A program made the position numbers and the translations under genes. This document shows positions 1 through 13,079 of a stretch of 64,000 bases of DNA, in pieces (position 1 is the first letter of the stretch; each line of letters begins with the position of its first letter). The DNA lies in assembly GCA_965153455.1 (NCBI GenBank), contig OZ234495.1, forward strand, positions 21,758,875 to 21,822,874, in the 5' to 3' direction. The notes beneath the pieces were generated by a model that was not told the origin of the DNA, did not search any database, and worked only from the letters and a program-made list of their open reading frames with translations. Source of the DNA: Sphagnum compactum (taxonomy: Eukaryota > Bryophyta > Sphagnopsida > Sphagnales).

Positions 1-1930
1 GTCATAATCTTGGACCATCATTAACAATCACAATGGACGATGGAAATCAATATTTGGAAAAATAAAATAAAATTTTATCCACAAATCTTCATAGTGCCAC
101 ATGTTAGATTTTAATAGATGGATGATAATTAATGACGTAAACATGACATCATGGATGCAAGTATAATGGAGTTGCATAATATTTGATAATGAATTGTTTT
201 GACAAAGTTACAATTGAGTTGCAATGGGTTGCACTATATATACAGTGAATTACAACTCTACAAGTCATGCAACTTGTTCGTTAGTGTTCACGGCGTATAA
301 ATACAATGAGTTGTAAAGCTAGTTGCAAAACATCCCTTTTTTTTCATAGGGATTTTTCACCCAAATGCTCTAAACTTCATTTCCTCTCGTAAATTATCTT
401 ACTATTTAAAAACAATTGCACTAAATAGATCCCAGCCCCAAGACATACAAATCCTTAAATTATAGTAACACCTTACATTTTTTCAACTTCAACATTCAAC
501 ATTTTTTCTAAGTTTCCACTAGCACAATGCATGACCTAACAAACCTTGGAACTTAGATTTTGTCATCACGTCCAATCTTCCTTTTATTCAAAAAAGGACA
601 CATAAAAAAATTGAAACCCATTTCCACTTTTGCCTTATTTTACTAAACTACCAATTATTCATAACAAAAGTTTTTTTATCATTTGTTCAACAAAGAAATG
701 ACACACATCACACTATCAAGGTGGAAATAAAAAAGCACACACATAAATATTTAGTTATTCAGTCATCTTGCTTCATCATGCCTTCATGATCTTTTATATA
801 TATATATTCGCATTCCACCTCCTTGTATTTGCCAATCTCTTTAAAAACATTCCTAGCAATGAAATTCAGAAGGCTTCCTATTTTAGTCAAAAAAAGAAAA
901 CTAAAATAGGAAACCTTGTGAATTTTGCCTCCTTTAGGTATGGTTGTTGAAGCATGCTCCATACACACCATTGGTCCTGTATGTCATCCTTCCTCATTAA
1001 CCAAAATCCCCTCAAAATCACATTCATTTTACTATATCCTAGCATCATCCTAGAAAAACATTACAAGCCACCAAAATAAATAACCAATCAAGAAAACCTT
1101 ATAGTTATAAATGCACATCACTCCTAACCCATTGGTTCTTTATGTCATTGCTCAACATGCACAAAAACGAAAAAATTCAACAAGTTACATCCCAAATTGC
1201 AAGAAATAGAAAACCCTAACCCTAAATTGTCCCATTTCTAGTACTAAACTTATTTTTTTGTCACACCATGTTGAACTGACCAAAAAATCAGGAATATAAC
1301 ATAATTTTTCACCATGTGACCATGTCAAATAGACAATAAGTTCATTTCTAACAAGTAAAATTGACTAGGGTAAGCAAGTTGGTATCCAAACACTTAAGGA
1401 AACGTTTGCTCACCGTTTCTACAGGAGGGCCCCATTGTTTATGATGTCTAGAGAGTGAATGGAGCCCTCCTCTTGGTGCATCTGTCACACTGAAAATTGA
1501 CAAAAACGGACTAAAGGCGAGAAAATTATGACCCTCGAAATAAGGAGGATCATTTTAAAAATAAATTCTCAATCGAACAACTCATAGCCTATTGCCGGAT
1601 CCCTCAAAAAATCCTTATATATATATAGATATATATATATATATATATTTTATTTTTTTGCCGATAGAGTTACAAGATGATTTGTAGAGCTTAAGATGGT
1701 GATTTCAGAGCAGTTTAAATCGCTCAATTTGAATAAAAAATGAGAAAGTTGTGCACTAATGAAGTAAGAGGGGTCAAAATGAAGAAAATGGAAAAAAAAA
1801 TGAACAAGTTTAACTTATGTCAGCCACCTATTCTACATCTGTCTTGTTTGATCTTGTTCCAGAGTTTGGTCCACACTCAGCCATATCTCCTTGCAAAGCT
1901 TTACTCTGGAAGTGCCTCGGCCATACTGCT
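1..1930. other. AT-rich intergenic sequence, no gene recognised
   Basis: No reading frame here resembles a protein I recognise, and the short frames overlap on both strands as expected by chance in AT-rich DNA. The only structure seen is a (TA)n microsatellite near 1616-1650 and one short CCCTAA-like run near 1212. Homology to the Ulp1-type locus at 53.5 kb starts only at about 1935. Confidence 0.6.
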
Positions 1931-1934
1931 ACAC

Positions 1935-3085
1935 AAAAACCATGTCCTAGGTGGGAAACGCACCTCCTAGCTAGAAAGGCAACCAGACACACGCGGAGAA
2001 GCTAAGAATAGGGTAATTGCTTCCTGGACAATTGCCTTTCCAGAAAGTATATTCACAATACATTTTTAAATATGTGTCTAACAGATTCAACGCACTTAAT
2101 CACATGTTGAGCTTGTTAGGCTTGTTTTGCAAATATGCCTTGCTAAGCAGGTTAAGCGTGTTAAGAGTGTTACACTTGTTATGCACATAATGATTGTTAA
2201 GCTAACAAATCAAGCTTGTTAAGCTTGTTAATCGCACCACAGAGTAATGTCCAGCATTTATACGCAACACCCAACTGTCGGGCAACGAGTGCAAGGTCTC
2301 TTGTTTCAACAGCTTTTTTTCTCTCTGCTCTCTCTTTTTTGTGATTGTCTGTTCGTTCACAGCAAATCCACCTGCTTGCTTGACACCTGCTTGCTTGAGC
2401 GTGCTCCCTTCACCTCGTCCCAAGATTTACCTAGATTTTGGAATTTTACTTCATCGATGTGCAGTATTATTATTTCTACTTCCAGTCCTGAGAATGCATC
2501 ATTAAGCCAAGGATGATCTAGACAGCACACATAGCGTGATACATATTGCTTACAACATCCGAAGAAAACGTCAGGACTCAACTGCTACCTCATTTGAACT
2601 CTTTATCTAAGTGATGGTATTTTGTATCTTCTGTTTGATAACAAAAACTCCCAGCTATGCATCTTTTTCCTACTGAATTTCGGACATCAGGTTCCAAAGG
2701 AATCGCAGTTTGTGATGAAGAAATCGTTCCATGGTAAACTGTGGTACTTTGGCTCTGATACGTTGGTTGAGACTTTAGCCTTTCGAGCTGAAGCTTTTGA
2801 TGCTTTGGTCTTCGTTCCAGGAGAAGCAGCAACGGATCATGGGGTATTGAGCAGCCAAGAGCTGGCGAAATAGCAAATAGCAGGGTATTTACACTAGGTC
2901 AGGAATGTGAAGATTGGGGCAGCGCCGAAATGTCGAGTGTTGTTTGTTTCGCCGCTTGTGAAACCCGTCAGGAACTGTCGAGGACTTAAAGCATACTTGC
3001 ATCAACCGCGTCTCGACCAAATTACTGTGAGTATCTTTCCAGACTACGGCACCTTAAGCACTTGAGATCTGTGCTAGATGAGTAA
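1935..3085 (+). promoter_or_regulatory. Promoter and first-exon module of Ulp1-type copy A
   Basis: This block is nearly the same as 53507-54606 and precedes a Ulp1-family relic in both places. It holds an array of AAGCTTGTTA-like motifs (about 2105-2232), a TATA-like TTTATAC at 2267-2273, and a pyrimidine-rich leader. It ends in the splice donor ACT|GTGAGTAT, with GT at 3027, which is identical in both copies. A conserved short frame (about 2713-2873, ending QELAK then stop) lies in the leader. Its function is unknown; it could be an upstream ORF or chance. Promoter and 5' exon status is inferred from position, the TATA-like box and the donor. Confidence 0.55.
2105..2232. repeat. AAGCTTGTTA motif array upstream of copy A
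   Basis: Imperfect copies of GTTAAGC / AAGCTTGTTA follow one another with short spacers. The same array lies upstream of copy C (about 53638-53760). The core AAGCTT is palindromic. The position just before the TATA-like box suggests a promoter element, but no known factor site is claimed. Confidence 0.6.
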
Positions 3086-4225
3086 ACTGTGGGAACTCTT
3101 AAGAGTTTCTTCATATCACTCCTTGCAGCACTAGGATTTTATTCTCGTACAGACGCATCCTGTAGGTAGTGAGGAGGTCATGACTTATGACCCAGTTAGG
3201 AATCACATGTTGTACCACTAGAGATTGGAGATTTCATGAGCATAAGATGTAGTAGCTAGGTGAGTTTTGAAACTCAGATATGTTGCACAGAAGTAGGGTT
3301 GTATTGCAGGCATCCATGAGCACAGTGCAGAAATTGGTGCAACAGTAGATTTTATAGGTGCTGGTCTGCTTTCTGGATTCCAGCACACCCTGAACGTCTC
3401 AGAAGCCTTTGAGGATGCCAACTTCAGGAAGGCCTTTCTACGATCCTGTGAATCCACCCTCATTGAAGCATTGGGCTTTCAGTCTGATGAATATCAGTTT
3501 CATCTTGCGAATATTGGTCCTTATAGCAGGCTGGGCTAAAGATCATATTTGACCTTCCATCAGCTCTGTTTTCTCAGACATCACCCTTTGCATGTGGGCT
3601 ATTTATGGTTGTAGTTGCGATATCAGTCCAATAGTTGCAATGTGACAAGGATCATTTCACATCTAGGCTAGTTGCAAGCAATGAATTTCAGAAGTGGTTC
3701 CCATTTCCACATTTGTTCAGGAGGTGAGAGCAGGTCATGTCCAGATAGGATCTTCTGATGCCTAATGTATGTGACTCAAGTCTTCAAAATGCTCAGATTT
3801 GGTTCTCTTGGGATTGGGGATGTAGGAGGTGAGCCTGACTGAGTTTGAGCCTGCAAAGATTTGTTATCTGCTGGAGGCATTGGAACAGTTAGTGGAGGAT
3901 TTGAAGCTCTGGACAGGGTCTCCAGGATCCTCTTGGGGCTGAGATTACTACAAGCATATGCCTGAATTGTAAGGTGTCTATGAACCTTTGATGTAATTTC
4001 AACCCCTGTGGCTCTTAGACATTACTGTGCATGTTACATGCAGATTGTATTTTTGTTGTTATCGAACTGATTACAGATTATGTGAGCGAAGCTCATCAGA
4101 ACCCAACCGAATAGGGTTAGATGTAGAACCAATCATTGTATTTTGACCAGCCTCCCTGCTGTTACAAAAACAGCAGGTTTCCCACCTCAGTGGCAGCTGG
4201 GCAGCAGCACTTCAGAAATATTACA
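3086..4225 (+). other. Copy A-specific segment, presumed intron
   Basis: This stretch follows the conserved first-exon donor and replaces about 575 bases found at 54607-55180 in copy C. No recognisable protein or repeat was seen. Homology with copies B and C resumes near 4226 and runs to about 4690. There copy A jumps to the last intron of the gene, so the exons for the zinc finger and protease are missing. Confidence 0.45.
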
Positions 4226-4798
4226 GGGCAGTGTGTTCGTTAATAGTTCATGATTTGCACCTGTGATTGATGTTCTAGGTGTGTATTGATACCTATTTCT
4301 AATGTGACATCAAACAAGAGGCTGCTTGCAGAGTGATTAGGATGCTCAATGAAGTGGTTGCTCTGAGTGTCTTCACTTCCATACATGTTTCGAAAGCCTC
4401 ATGTGTTGTTACGACTTGTGGGTAGAAATTCTGTTATTCTGATCTAACTGATCTATACAGGATTCTGCACTTGAAAAAGCAGACTAAAGTGAAATGAAGC
4501 TTACACTCACAAGCTTGTTGTATCATGAATGAGAATACTAGTTATGTTTTCGATTAAGAGGGAGCTAGTCATGGCCATTCATGAGAAAGGTGATGGTCTC
4601 CTACCTTTTGAGTGGCACTCAGAAGGTTATCACCTCACTCATTCTTGTTGTTATTGAACTTATGAGCTACACGTTATGCACAACCTTCATGATTGTATGC
4701 TTAGGCGTTGGGTTTCAAGTTAAGGGTTACTGTAGAGTTTAATTGTTGAATTAATTTTTTTTGTTCCTCATGAGGCTTGATGTTATATTGGATAGCAG

Positions 4799-5866
4799 GT
4801 GCAATTCACAGAAGATTGGTTTGTGTATGATGATGCCATTGCAATGTGGACATCACTTGAGGAGGCCATTCGGACCGAATTGTTTGGCCCAACTTTTGAG
4901 AATGCAGGGCCATAGCTATTGATGAAATCATCAAGTGCCATGGCAATTGGATTTCACCACGGGCATAGAACAAGTATTAGAAGAAACTGAACAGTCATCA
5001 ATCCTCATGTATGGCAGTCCTCAAAGCATAGGAAGTCCACAATGTAGCTATCCAGCAGTGAAACAGATCATATGGATACCCATAAGGGTGTTCAAGAAGG
5101 GACCAATACTCCTAATACAGATGGCTCTACTGCAGGGTCCAAGAACCAGAAGCAATTGGAGATGGAGGGTCATAGGGCCTTCATACAAGAGTGTGCTGTA
5201 GAAGATGAGGAGTGGAAATGGTCTCCTGTCTATCTCCTGCTCAGAGATTTTTCTGACCTCGCTGGGCATTTGCCTCGTCCCTGGAAGCACACAGCTGAAG
5301 AATGGATTCAGATTCAGAAGTTCATTCGATGTGAATTCTCTCTGTTTGAACCTGGTTTTGAACGTAGTAGTATTGTGCTAGCCTTACAGTTGACATGGAA
5401 ATTACATTTTTCTGGAAATATAACAGATGTGGATTTGAATGCATTGTCACAGCGATTGGAGCATGTGAGCCAAGAAAAGGAGTTTGGTAGTAACCTATCA
5501 CGAGTTGGAAAACTCATGAGGAGTGAGTGGCATAAATTGAAGTTGAATAACCTGTGGGTGGACATGTGTGAACCAACTGTCAGGACAAGTCAAGAGGAGC
5601 AGATACTTGCAAATGATATTGCCTTCTTCACAGCTCCTTTAGGAACTCCTGGACACCAAGAAGTGATGAAGAGGATATGCGAACACCTTGTTCGCATTGC
5701 CGGGCATGCCATGTCGGTGAAGCATTGTCCTGAATTCTTGAAGGATATGTGGATTGGAGGCCGCCCGAAAAATGAACAAGAAATGTTGATTCAAAAATGG
5801 AAGAAAATTGTGTCTGCCTCTTACTGTACTCTCTATAACAACTTCAGGATATCTCTAAGCCGCTAG
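4799..5866 (+). pseudogene. Ulp1-type copy A: surviving C-terminal-domain exon
   Basis: This exon is homologous to the last coding exon of copy C (57684-58688). It begins after a conserved acceptor, ATAGCAG|GTGCAATTC. In that frame there are stops at 4913 (TAG, where copy C has TGG) and 4988 (TGA). From 4991 to 5866 the frame is open, and a 264-codon reading frame starts at ATG 5072. It contains the family motifs EDEEWKWSPVYLLLRDF, LPRPWKHTAEEW, NITDVDLN and GHQEVMK. The zinc-finger and protease exons are absent. Differences from copy C keep the frame, including a 4-codon length difference near the middle. It could therefore be a pseudogene, or a short gene encoding only the C-terminal domain and driven by the upstream module. 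No function is known for the domain. Confidence 0.6.
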
Positions 5867-6330
5867 GGTTCAAATTATTGATAGGGTGGTTAAGAGTAAA
5901 AGAACATAAGGTGTTGAGTTGATGTATGTTTGATTGCGCCTCTAGATTGGTCTTTGTGTTAGGATCTTTTCTGCTGGGAACTTTATGCCTGACATGGAAG
6001 TTGGTAATTTGACTAGTCCAGGATGAGACTTGGATTATATCTGTACGAGGAGCTTGATGTTCTTTTATGTGCGCAATCTGTCTTTAACACTTGCATAAGT
6101 ATTGGCTTTGATGTAAGAGTAAGATTATTAGACCAACCTAGTAAAGATATCATTATTTTTCAATTGATTCTCTGGAGCTGTGTGTAGGTAATTAGCAGTG
6201 GAAAACTTCTAGGGGACTAAGAAAATTGAGATTATATCTGAAGCACTGTTTAAGTATTATGAACTGATGTCCTTTTGGGGGACTGACTCCAGGTTCAAAA
6301 TACTCAGGAATTTCAAATTCTGATTGAGGC
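5867..6330 (+). other. Copy A 3' flank, homologous to copy C 3' flank
   Basis: The sequence after the stop matches 58689-59140 downstream of copy C, including shared blocks around 'GATTGGTCTTT', 'AACTTTATGCCTGACAT' and 'AGGAGCTTGATGTTCTT'. It probably holds the 3' UTR. A polyadenylation site could not be fixed. Confidence 0.5.
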
Positions 6331-7750
6331 TACTATGAAGTTTAATTTCAGGCTTCAATATACTACGATCTTTGATAGATTTTACCAGATGGAGTTCTGG
6401 TTGAAAGTGAGCTTAGTATCTCAACTTCCAGTGTGCATTCCGTATGTGACTGCCCAGCCATTTTGATTTCCTTTTAGATTTTTTGGTTGCTAGATTGTTA
6501 TACTATTCAATTTACTTCTTTGTTAACCATGTTTGATCTCCATAATGAGACTCTTGATGTTTTGCCTTGTTTCATGGAAGCATCTCTTTGCGATTAAGCT
6601 ATACAACCTTTTGTTAATAAAAGATGTCCTACTTTTTCTTGTCTTCTTAACTATGAAGCCATAAGGAAATCTCAAAATTGACATACCTTTTTGAATTTCA
6701 AATCTTATTCAAATGAAGCAAAGAAAAGTATAATTTTAAAATTTATTCAAAGATATCTTCAATAAAATTGATATAATTTATAAAAGTTCCAAAAAAAAAG
6801 TTATTGAAAAATATAAATCAACAAAAAATTCAAACATGTTGAATCATGATTTTTCTTATTCAAACTTCATTTATTGTGTGATTGAACAAAAGAAGGTAAA
6901 TAGGTAGGGTAGGTAGGTAGGTAGATAGGTTGTTAGGTTAGGTGGGTATGTCTTAGATAAGGTACATAGTGTAAGGTAGGTAAGTAGCATATCATGTGAC
7001 AACATATAGTCTAGCAAAAATCAAATGCTTTCATGATAAACACATGTGGCTAAGTAATCACCATGTGACCACACATGAATTAATAACATACCATAATGAT
7101 AATTCAACAAGGCCAATTTGATTGGGCCTTGCCATCTTGATTGCTTTTATTTTGGGGGTTTTAATTGACTAGATGCTCAAATTGACACTTGGTCAAAAAG
7201 TTCACCTTAATCTAAATTGTACTAGTCAAAAAACCATGTGTCTTTCATGCCTTAAGCTTCTAGTCAAGGTGGACATCCCCTTTAATTGATGCAACTTTAG
7301 TTAAGTTGAACCTTCTAAAAAACTATGAACTTTTATAGTGATTCTTCTTGCTTGGTTATTTTAACTTAAATAATTCAACATAAGACTTGTTGAACCTTGG
7401 TCATGTGCATATGAAATCTACAAATGAGTTGGAGTGTTTTTCATTGAATGATGACGCAAAATTTGATGATCTTGTGTTTGAGAAGATGAATTCACTAGTT
7501 CTTCACAATTATAGGATATCTTGTGTCATATTTTCTTTTGAATCAAGATTTAGGTGATTTAATGAAGGCCTAATTGACAACTTAGTTTTCTTAGTTTCTT
7601 ATGATGCAATGCGATGATAACTAATGGATTGAAAGTTTTCAGTGAGGCAATTAACACAAAAATTGAAACAAAAAATGCAGAAGGATATAAGATATATGTG
7701 TGTTGTTTTAACAAACATGAAGGTGGTATGTTCATTATAAAAGCTTGCAC
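6331..7750. other. Intergenic sequence with a TAGG-rich microsatellite
   Basis: No protein was recognised. An imperfect (TAGG)n/(TAGGT)n tract lies at about 6895-6990. The rest is unremarkable AT-rich sequence leading into the Harbinger relic. Confidence 0.5.
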
Positions 7751-8460
7751 ATGCATCTAAATACTTACAATGCAACAAGTTTTTTGTAATTGGAAAGTCC
7801 ATAGTTCACTTGGTGTTGTGCAAATTTTTACATGTCACAAATGATTTTTTCAAAACTAAGTTTGATGGGGTGAAGGACATAGTTTGTTGTAGGTGATGGA
7901 GGGGTTCAACAAGCTATCAAGCTTGCCAAGTATTCGAAGGCAATTAACATTGTACATATTGATATTTAGAAATCAAAGGTCCCTTTTGAAGGTGATTATT
8001 ATTCTTTCAAATCCAAGGCATATTGTGTGTAGTTGCAAGGAATTATAGATCATAAGAAATATTTGGCATTTCAATGGCACATCACAGTCTACTATTGATG
8101 CAAGAGTGTTGTGATTGTCTTTAATTTATTGAAAGGCTACATTGGGATATTTGTTCCATGAAAGAAATTTGCACGAGGGCAAAAATTTATGTAATTGAGG
8201 ACAAGGGTTACTCGTTGCTACCATGGCTGATAATACCACACAAACAAATTGGAATGTGAAATATTATGCCAAAGGCATTTACTGTTTCATGCAAGAATTA
8301 CAATTAAATTTTTTTTGGTATATTCAAAAAGATGTTTAGGGAATTTTTTATCAAGTCAAACCTAAATGTCCTATTCCTTTTGGATGTGGTCATTTGTTGC
8401 CGCATGTTACACGACATGATTTTAAATGGCAAAGATGAAGATGTTGATGAATTGATGTGC
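7750..8460 (+). pseudogene. PIF/Harbinger-type DDE transposase relic
   Basis: When reading frames are pieced together, the + strand shows motifs of the DDE_Tnp4 / HARBI1-like nuclease in order. These are YSKAINIVHID (about 7930-7965), SKVPFEGDYYSFKSKAYCVQ (about 7973-8030), a 'GIIDHKKYLAFQW' stretch, EDKGYSLLPWLIIPH (about 8197-8242) and, near the end, LDVVICCRMLHDMILNGKD (about 8380-8430). The frame changes repeatedly and stops intervene, so no protein can be made. Known members are cut-and-paste transposases; terminal inverted repeats and 3-bp target duplications were not located here. Confidence 0.65.
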
Positions 8461-10930
8461 TCCAATTAAAAGGAAAAAATGTGCCAAAAAACAAAAAAGG
8501 TGTGGAGAGGAGAAACTTTGATCAAGGGGTATGAAATGATGAGGTGAATGAACCTGATGTTGAATTTGCATTGTAATGCAGTGAGATTTGTAAGGACAAC
8601 CAATACATTGCAATATAACAATACTTGAGAAGTCATAGATCAATGCAAAATCATAAACGTATTTTGTTTTGAATTGTTGCAACTTTGTGACATTGTTTTC
8701 AAAATTGTGAATGCATGGTATGTTTATAATGCATTTCAACTGGAAATCAAATGGAATTCAAATCAAATCAAGAGGAATTGAATTTGATTTGATCAAATGT
8801 TTTGAACCTTCATGAGTTCTTGTGAGCTACTTCTTATAAAATGGTATCACTTCATGCATTTGTGTAGTCATTATGGAACATTCTTTTGATCTAGGAAATC
8901 ATCCCCTAAATCTGTTGAAAAATAAAGTGAATTATCAAGTGGCAACCTATAGTTCTTACATCGTGAATGTTTAGAATTAGATCTTGAGATTCTAGGACAT
9001 TATCTTATGATTGCAAATCATCTTCACCTTGTGTCTCTTTTGCAAGTGGAATTCTTCAAAAACTTTGTTTCTTTCAACATTCACATCCCTTGTGTGTAAA
9101 GGAACATCAAGACAACCTTTTCACCTTGAAATGATTCAATGAATTATAACTCTCAATTGAATTGACAAGGTAAATAAAGTTGTTTTTTCTCTTAAAAAAA
9201 CAATTCCCAACATTAGGTATGGTTCCTAACACTTTTGTATAATCAACAAACTTCTTATAATTTGAATGCATTGAGTGCATTCCACTTGTCTTTACACATT
9301 GTTTCCCTTCTTATAATTTTGAGTCTAATTTTCTTTTGTAGTTCTTTGGCAATTTGTCCCAACATTGCATAACAACCTATAGGTATCATTTGTGATCTTG
9401 GATTGATGAGTTCCTTCTATGTTGTGTTTTATATGTTTGTAAGCAATGAGTGTCAAAATTTCATTGTGTTATCAATTATTGTGGTGTTGTCAAGGAATCA
9501 AAGCTTCTCCACTTGTACACCTTGCACTTTTGTCACCTCAACCATTTCCTTGAACAACAATTTGTTTGCTTGAATGCAAACTTGCATTTGATTGTGTTTG
9601 TGAATGTATTGTGATTGTACCAAATTGCCCACATTCAAAGTTGCACTAGAATGTGAAATTATTTCTGTGTTTGTATGATAATTTGCAACTCTTACCTACC
9701 AACTTGCACTAGAATTAGAAGCCATGTCATCATGAGGTTTCTTGGTAATGAAGGTTGTGGAGTTTTTTGGTGATGGAGGATAGAACTTTCTAACAATACA
9801 ACAAGTTTCACAATGGAATGTTAAGTTGCTATATTAGTTTTTAAATTTTAGTTTGGCACCATTAAAAAAGGTCCCAATCTAGGAATTTAGTGAGATTTTA
9901 TTAGTTTTTCCTTGCTCTTAACATTTTTCTATCGCTTATTGTTAAACATTATGTTAACATGTTGCATAGGAAAGACATGTCCCCTATCTACTCACCAACA
10001 ACACCGTATGTGAACACCTTATGTTATTATAATTCAAATTTAACCATGTTATTACACTTAAATGTGAATGGACCTTTATTAGGGTGAAAGCTATCATTGT
10101 TTTGAATATGTCCCACAATTTGTGCCCTTGCCATTAGCCTATGCCAAAAATGGTAACAAAAAAAAATAGGCATAGAAATTATTTGCAACCAATGAGATGG
10201 GCCAACATGCACCCAAGGGGCCTGGGGCCTAGTTCTTTTTCTTTTGGGGAGGGTGGGGGTTGTTGGATTTTCATTATTCCCATTAAATTCCCACTAATTT
10301 TGCAACATGTTCCTCAAATTCCCAATTTGTTCCCCAACATGCCTTGAGAGCACTTCAATGTGTCCCATGTTCTTTGTCTTGAGTTATGCTTTTATAACAT
10401 ATATAAACAACCCAAAACAAGGAGACTACCATATATTTATTTTAGGATTATCCCAAGCTTCATCAAAAAAATTTGTGATGCCCATCACAATAGGAAACAA
10501 ATTAAACTTTGGGGGTCTTCACAATCAATCAATACAAAGTATGCTTGTGATATCTTGGCTTGCATGTCATGAAAGCTAATTCATTATAATGTGATTTGAA
10601 CTATTAAATTTACTTTTAAAGTCATGTTCAATCCAACCCCCTTTCCACACCTTGTTGGTTTTTTGTCCATCTTCTCATGCCCATTTTGATGTTATCTACA
10701 AAGTACCAAAAAATCATGACCAAAACATAAAACCTCAACATGGGATTGCCAAAAGGGTATGAATAACAAAAAAAAATTTAATTACAAAATTAACCCAACT
10801 TAAGTCTATGTTATATCAAATTCTTAAAATGCATTGTGGTAGGATTATAACCTTGAGGTTTTAGGGTTTTAATTTTAGGCTTTTAAGATTAGGGTTGGGT
10901 TTTTAGAAGGAAATTCAAAGGTTTAGGTTT
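8461..10930. other. Intergenic or decayed transposon flank, no gene recognised
   Basis: Short frames occur on both strands. On the minus strand about 9512-9708 stays open and is rich in Gln, Asn and Val, which could be a remnant of a gag or accessory transposon protein. I cannot identify it. No RNA gene or convincing terminal repeat was found. Confidence 0.4.
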
Positions 10931-10937
10931 AGTTGTA

Positions 10938-11245
10938 AAGGTTTTTGGGTTTTGGGGTTTATATTTATGGTTTAGGTCAATGTTGGGTGTTTCTCATTTT
11001 TTAATTTTTTTTGAAAACTACCAATTTTAGTTATCAAAAAAGCTTTTAAGAATCAACCCAATTCTATTTTTTAAAATTTCAGCTTTAAATTTTTTTTGGG
11101 TTTTGGGGTTTATAATTATGATTTAGGCCAATGTTGGGTGTTTTTCAATTTTTCTTTTGAAAAATACCAATTTTACGTATCAAAAAAACTTTTAAGAATC
11201 ACCCCAATTTTATTTTTTTAATTTTAAGCTTTCAAAAGAATCAAT
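10938..11245. repeat. Two-unit tandem duplication, about 155 bp period
   Basis: Two adjacent units each start with TTTGGGTTTTGGGGTTTATA. They continue through 'TTAGG(T/C)CAATGTTGGGTGTTT', 'TACCAATTTTA' and 'CTTTTAAGAATCA(A/C)CCCAAT'. The second unit starts about 155 bases after the first. The sequence appears non-coding. Confidence 0.7.
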
Positions 11246-11749
11246 GAGGGTTTCAAAAATTGAAGAAAAAAAGTTATAGCTAGTTCTCAAAGTGTTGGTT
11301 TTCACAAATTTAATAATAATCAATTTTCAAAGGTGGTTTCTCAAGTTTGCCAAGTACAAAAATTTAACTTCAATAATTTGAGAAATTTTTTAATGTCATT
11401 TTATCATAAAATTTTACTTAGCTTATGGAATAAGTACTTGAAAAAAAAAATTACTATTTTGCTTGCTGGAAATGGATTAGATACAAATTTCCCTTTTTAT
11501 AAAGACAAACTCATTGTTGAAAAAATCAATGACTTGTTCAACAATGGATTAATATATTAGAAATTTGACCAAGTCATAAAAGCTTTAGAATTTTTTTAAA
11601 CTAGATATAATACTTGTTCAAGTGATAAATAATAGACCATCAAGGGCAAAAACACAAACTTTACTACCTTTTGATACCCTACTCAAGTATCAAAATTTTG
11701 AATATTTGCTACAAGGGTCAATTCTCAATCCAATGAGAATAGGTACAAA

Positions 11750-12050
11750 ATGTGTTTTTTTGATGTGATCACCTAAGTTATCTTATTTGTTAAAATTGTG
11801 AGAATTATGATTTTCAAGTAGGGAATGAGAGAACATCAAAGAAGGAGTAAAAGAACATTGAATAACACGATAGAATGCACCAAGCAAAGAACAAGAAAAC
11901 ACCAAGCAATATGTAAGAAAACATTGACCAACAATTAAGAAAGCTAAAAAAAACAAAACAAACAAAAACATTCACAATGAGAGCTTTAACAAAGTGAAAA
12001 TTGAAACAAAAAAAAACAATGTGAAGTTCAAGCATGAGTTTTTTGCCTTT
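11750..12050. repeat. Segmental duplication block, partner 49130-49400
   Basis: Shared stretches in the same order and orientation include 'TTGTTAAAATTGTG', 'GAGAGAACATCAA / GAAAGAACATCAA', 'ACATTGAATAAC', 'AGAATGCA(C/A)CAAGCAA' and 'GTGAAGT(T/C)CAAGCA'. No gene is evident inside. This is the left part of a longer duplicated region that carries Ulp1-type copy B here and copy C near 54-58 kb. Confidence 0.65.
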
Positions 12051-12399
12051 TGTTCAAGCTAGGCATTAGTGCTCTCCACAAGACACACATTTGATGTTGG
12101 TTAGCAATTGCAAGAAACCTTAATCTTAATTTGGGACATTAACCTTAATTAGCCTAGACCTATGCCTTACCTAACTTAGACCTTAGACCTTAACTATGTT
12201 AAACCCTCACACCCTACCTACCCTAAACCTTTAGATTTGAGAATTGAACCTAAGAGTTAACATTTTAACATACCCAAAGGTTTAAGGTTAGAGTGGGCAT
12301 TTGCCTAGGCAATTTTTAATCCATCAATTCTCTCTTGCTGCTAGAGAACTACAAGTTGTTTCAGCTGGATGGTTTTGATAGGAAATGATAATTGTTAGT

Positions 12400-13070
12400 T
12401 CTTTGGCTAAGAAGTAGCTTTAAAACTTGAAAGGTTCTCAAAGAGAGTTTCTAGTAATATTATTTTGTTCTAGGCTGGTTATTAGTTACTTAGAACATCA
12501 GTTTTAAATTTATTTTAAAAATTCAAAATTGGAATCAAAATTGAAATTGGCCTCAAAGTTGGAATTGGAAGTGGAATTGGCCTTTGGGTAGAACTACCTA
12601 GATCTGGAATTGGTCTTAAAACTCAATTTATACAAGTTTCAGTTTTTCATCCTCTCAAAATTTAAATTTAAATTTAATTTAATTTATTACTTTTTTAGAC
12701 TAGGGCTAAACATCTTGTTAGTTTGAAAGAAACAAAATTAGGTATACAATTTTTCAATTAACACATTTGAGGGTTGGTGGGGGTAGGGGGTGGCATTAGG
12801 CATGTATGTAGTTGATATAGTAGGTCATTCAGTTTTGGGCTGTGGATATTTGTAGGATCAAATTCAGTTTGAAATTGGACTCGCCAAGGAATTTTTTTTC
12901 TTTTAAGAATTGAGACTCATGAGTCTTGAAATGTGAAGAATTGGGGGTTGGAAACTGGATTGGAGATTCTATCAAATTTTTTGAAAATCCTTGAACATTG
13001 GAAGTTCATAGTCAGTTGTCTCCGCCTTACTCTGGTAATGCCCTCATCCTAGGGAGACTCTCAAGTACTC
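12400..13070. repeat. Segmental duplication block, partner about 52840-53480
   Basis: Both blocks carry 'TAGCTTTAAAACTTGAAA', 'TTCAAAATTGGAAT', 'TTATACAAGTTT' and 'CTGGTAATGCCCTCAT', in that order. In the 53-kb copy the block is followed by the 1.1-kb promoter module; here it runs directly into the copy B intron near 13080. No protein-coding content was recognised. Confidence 0.65.
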
Positions 13071-13079
13071 TAATTGACA

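Noticed and set aside
1205-1230. Telomere-like CCCTAACCCTAAA run
   Set aside because: Only two units; too short to indicate an interstitial telomere.
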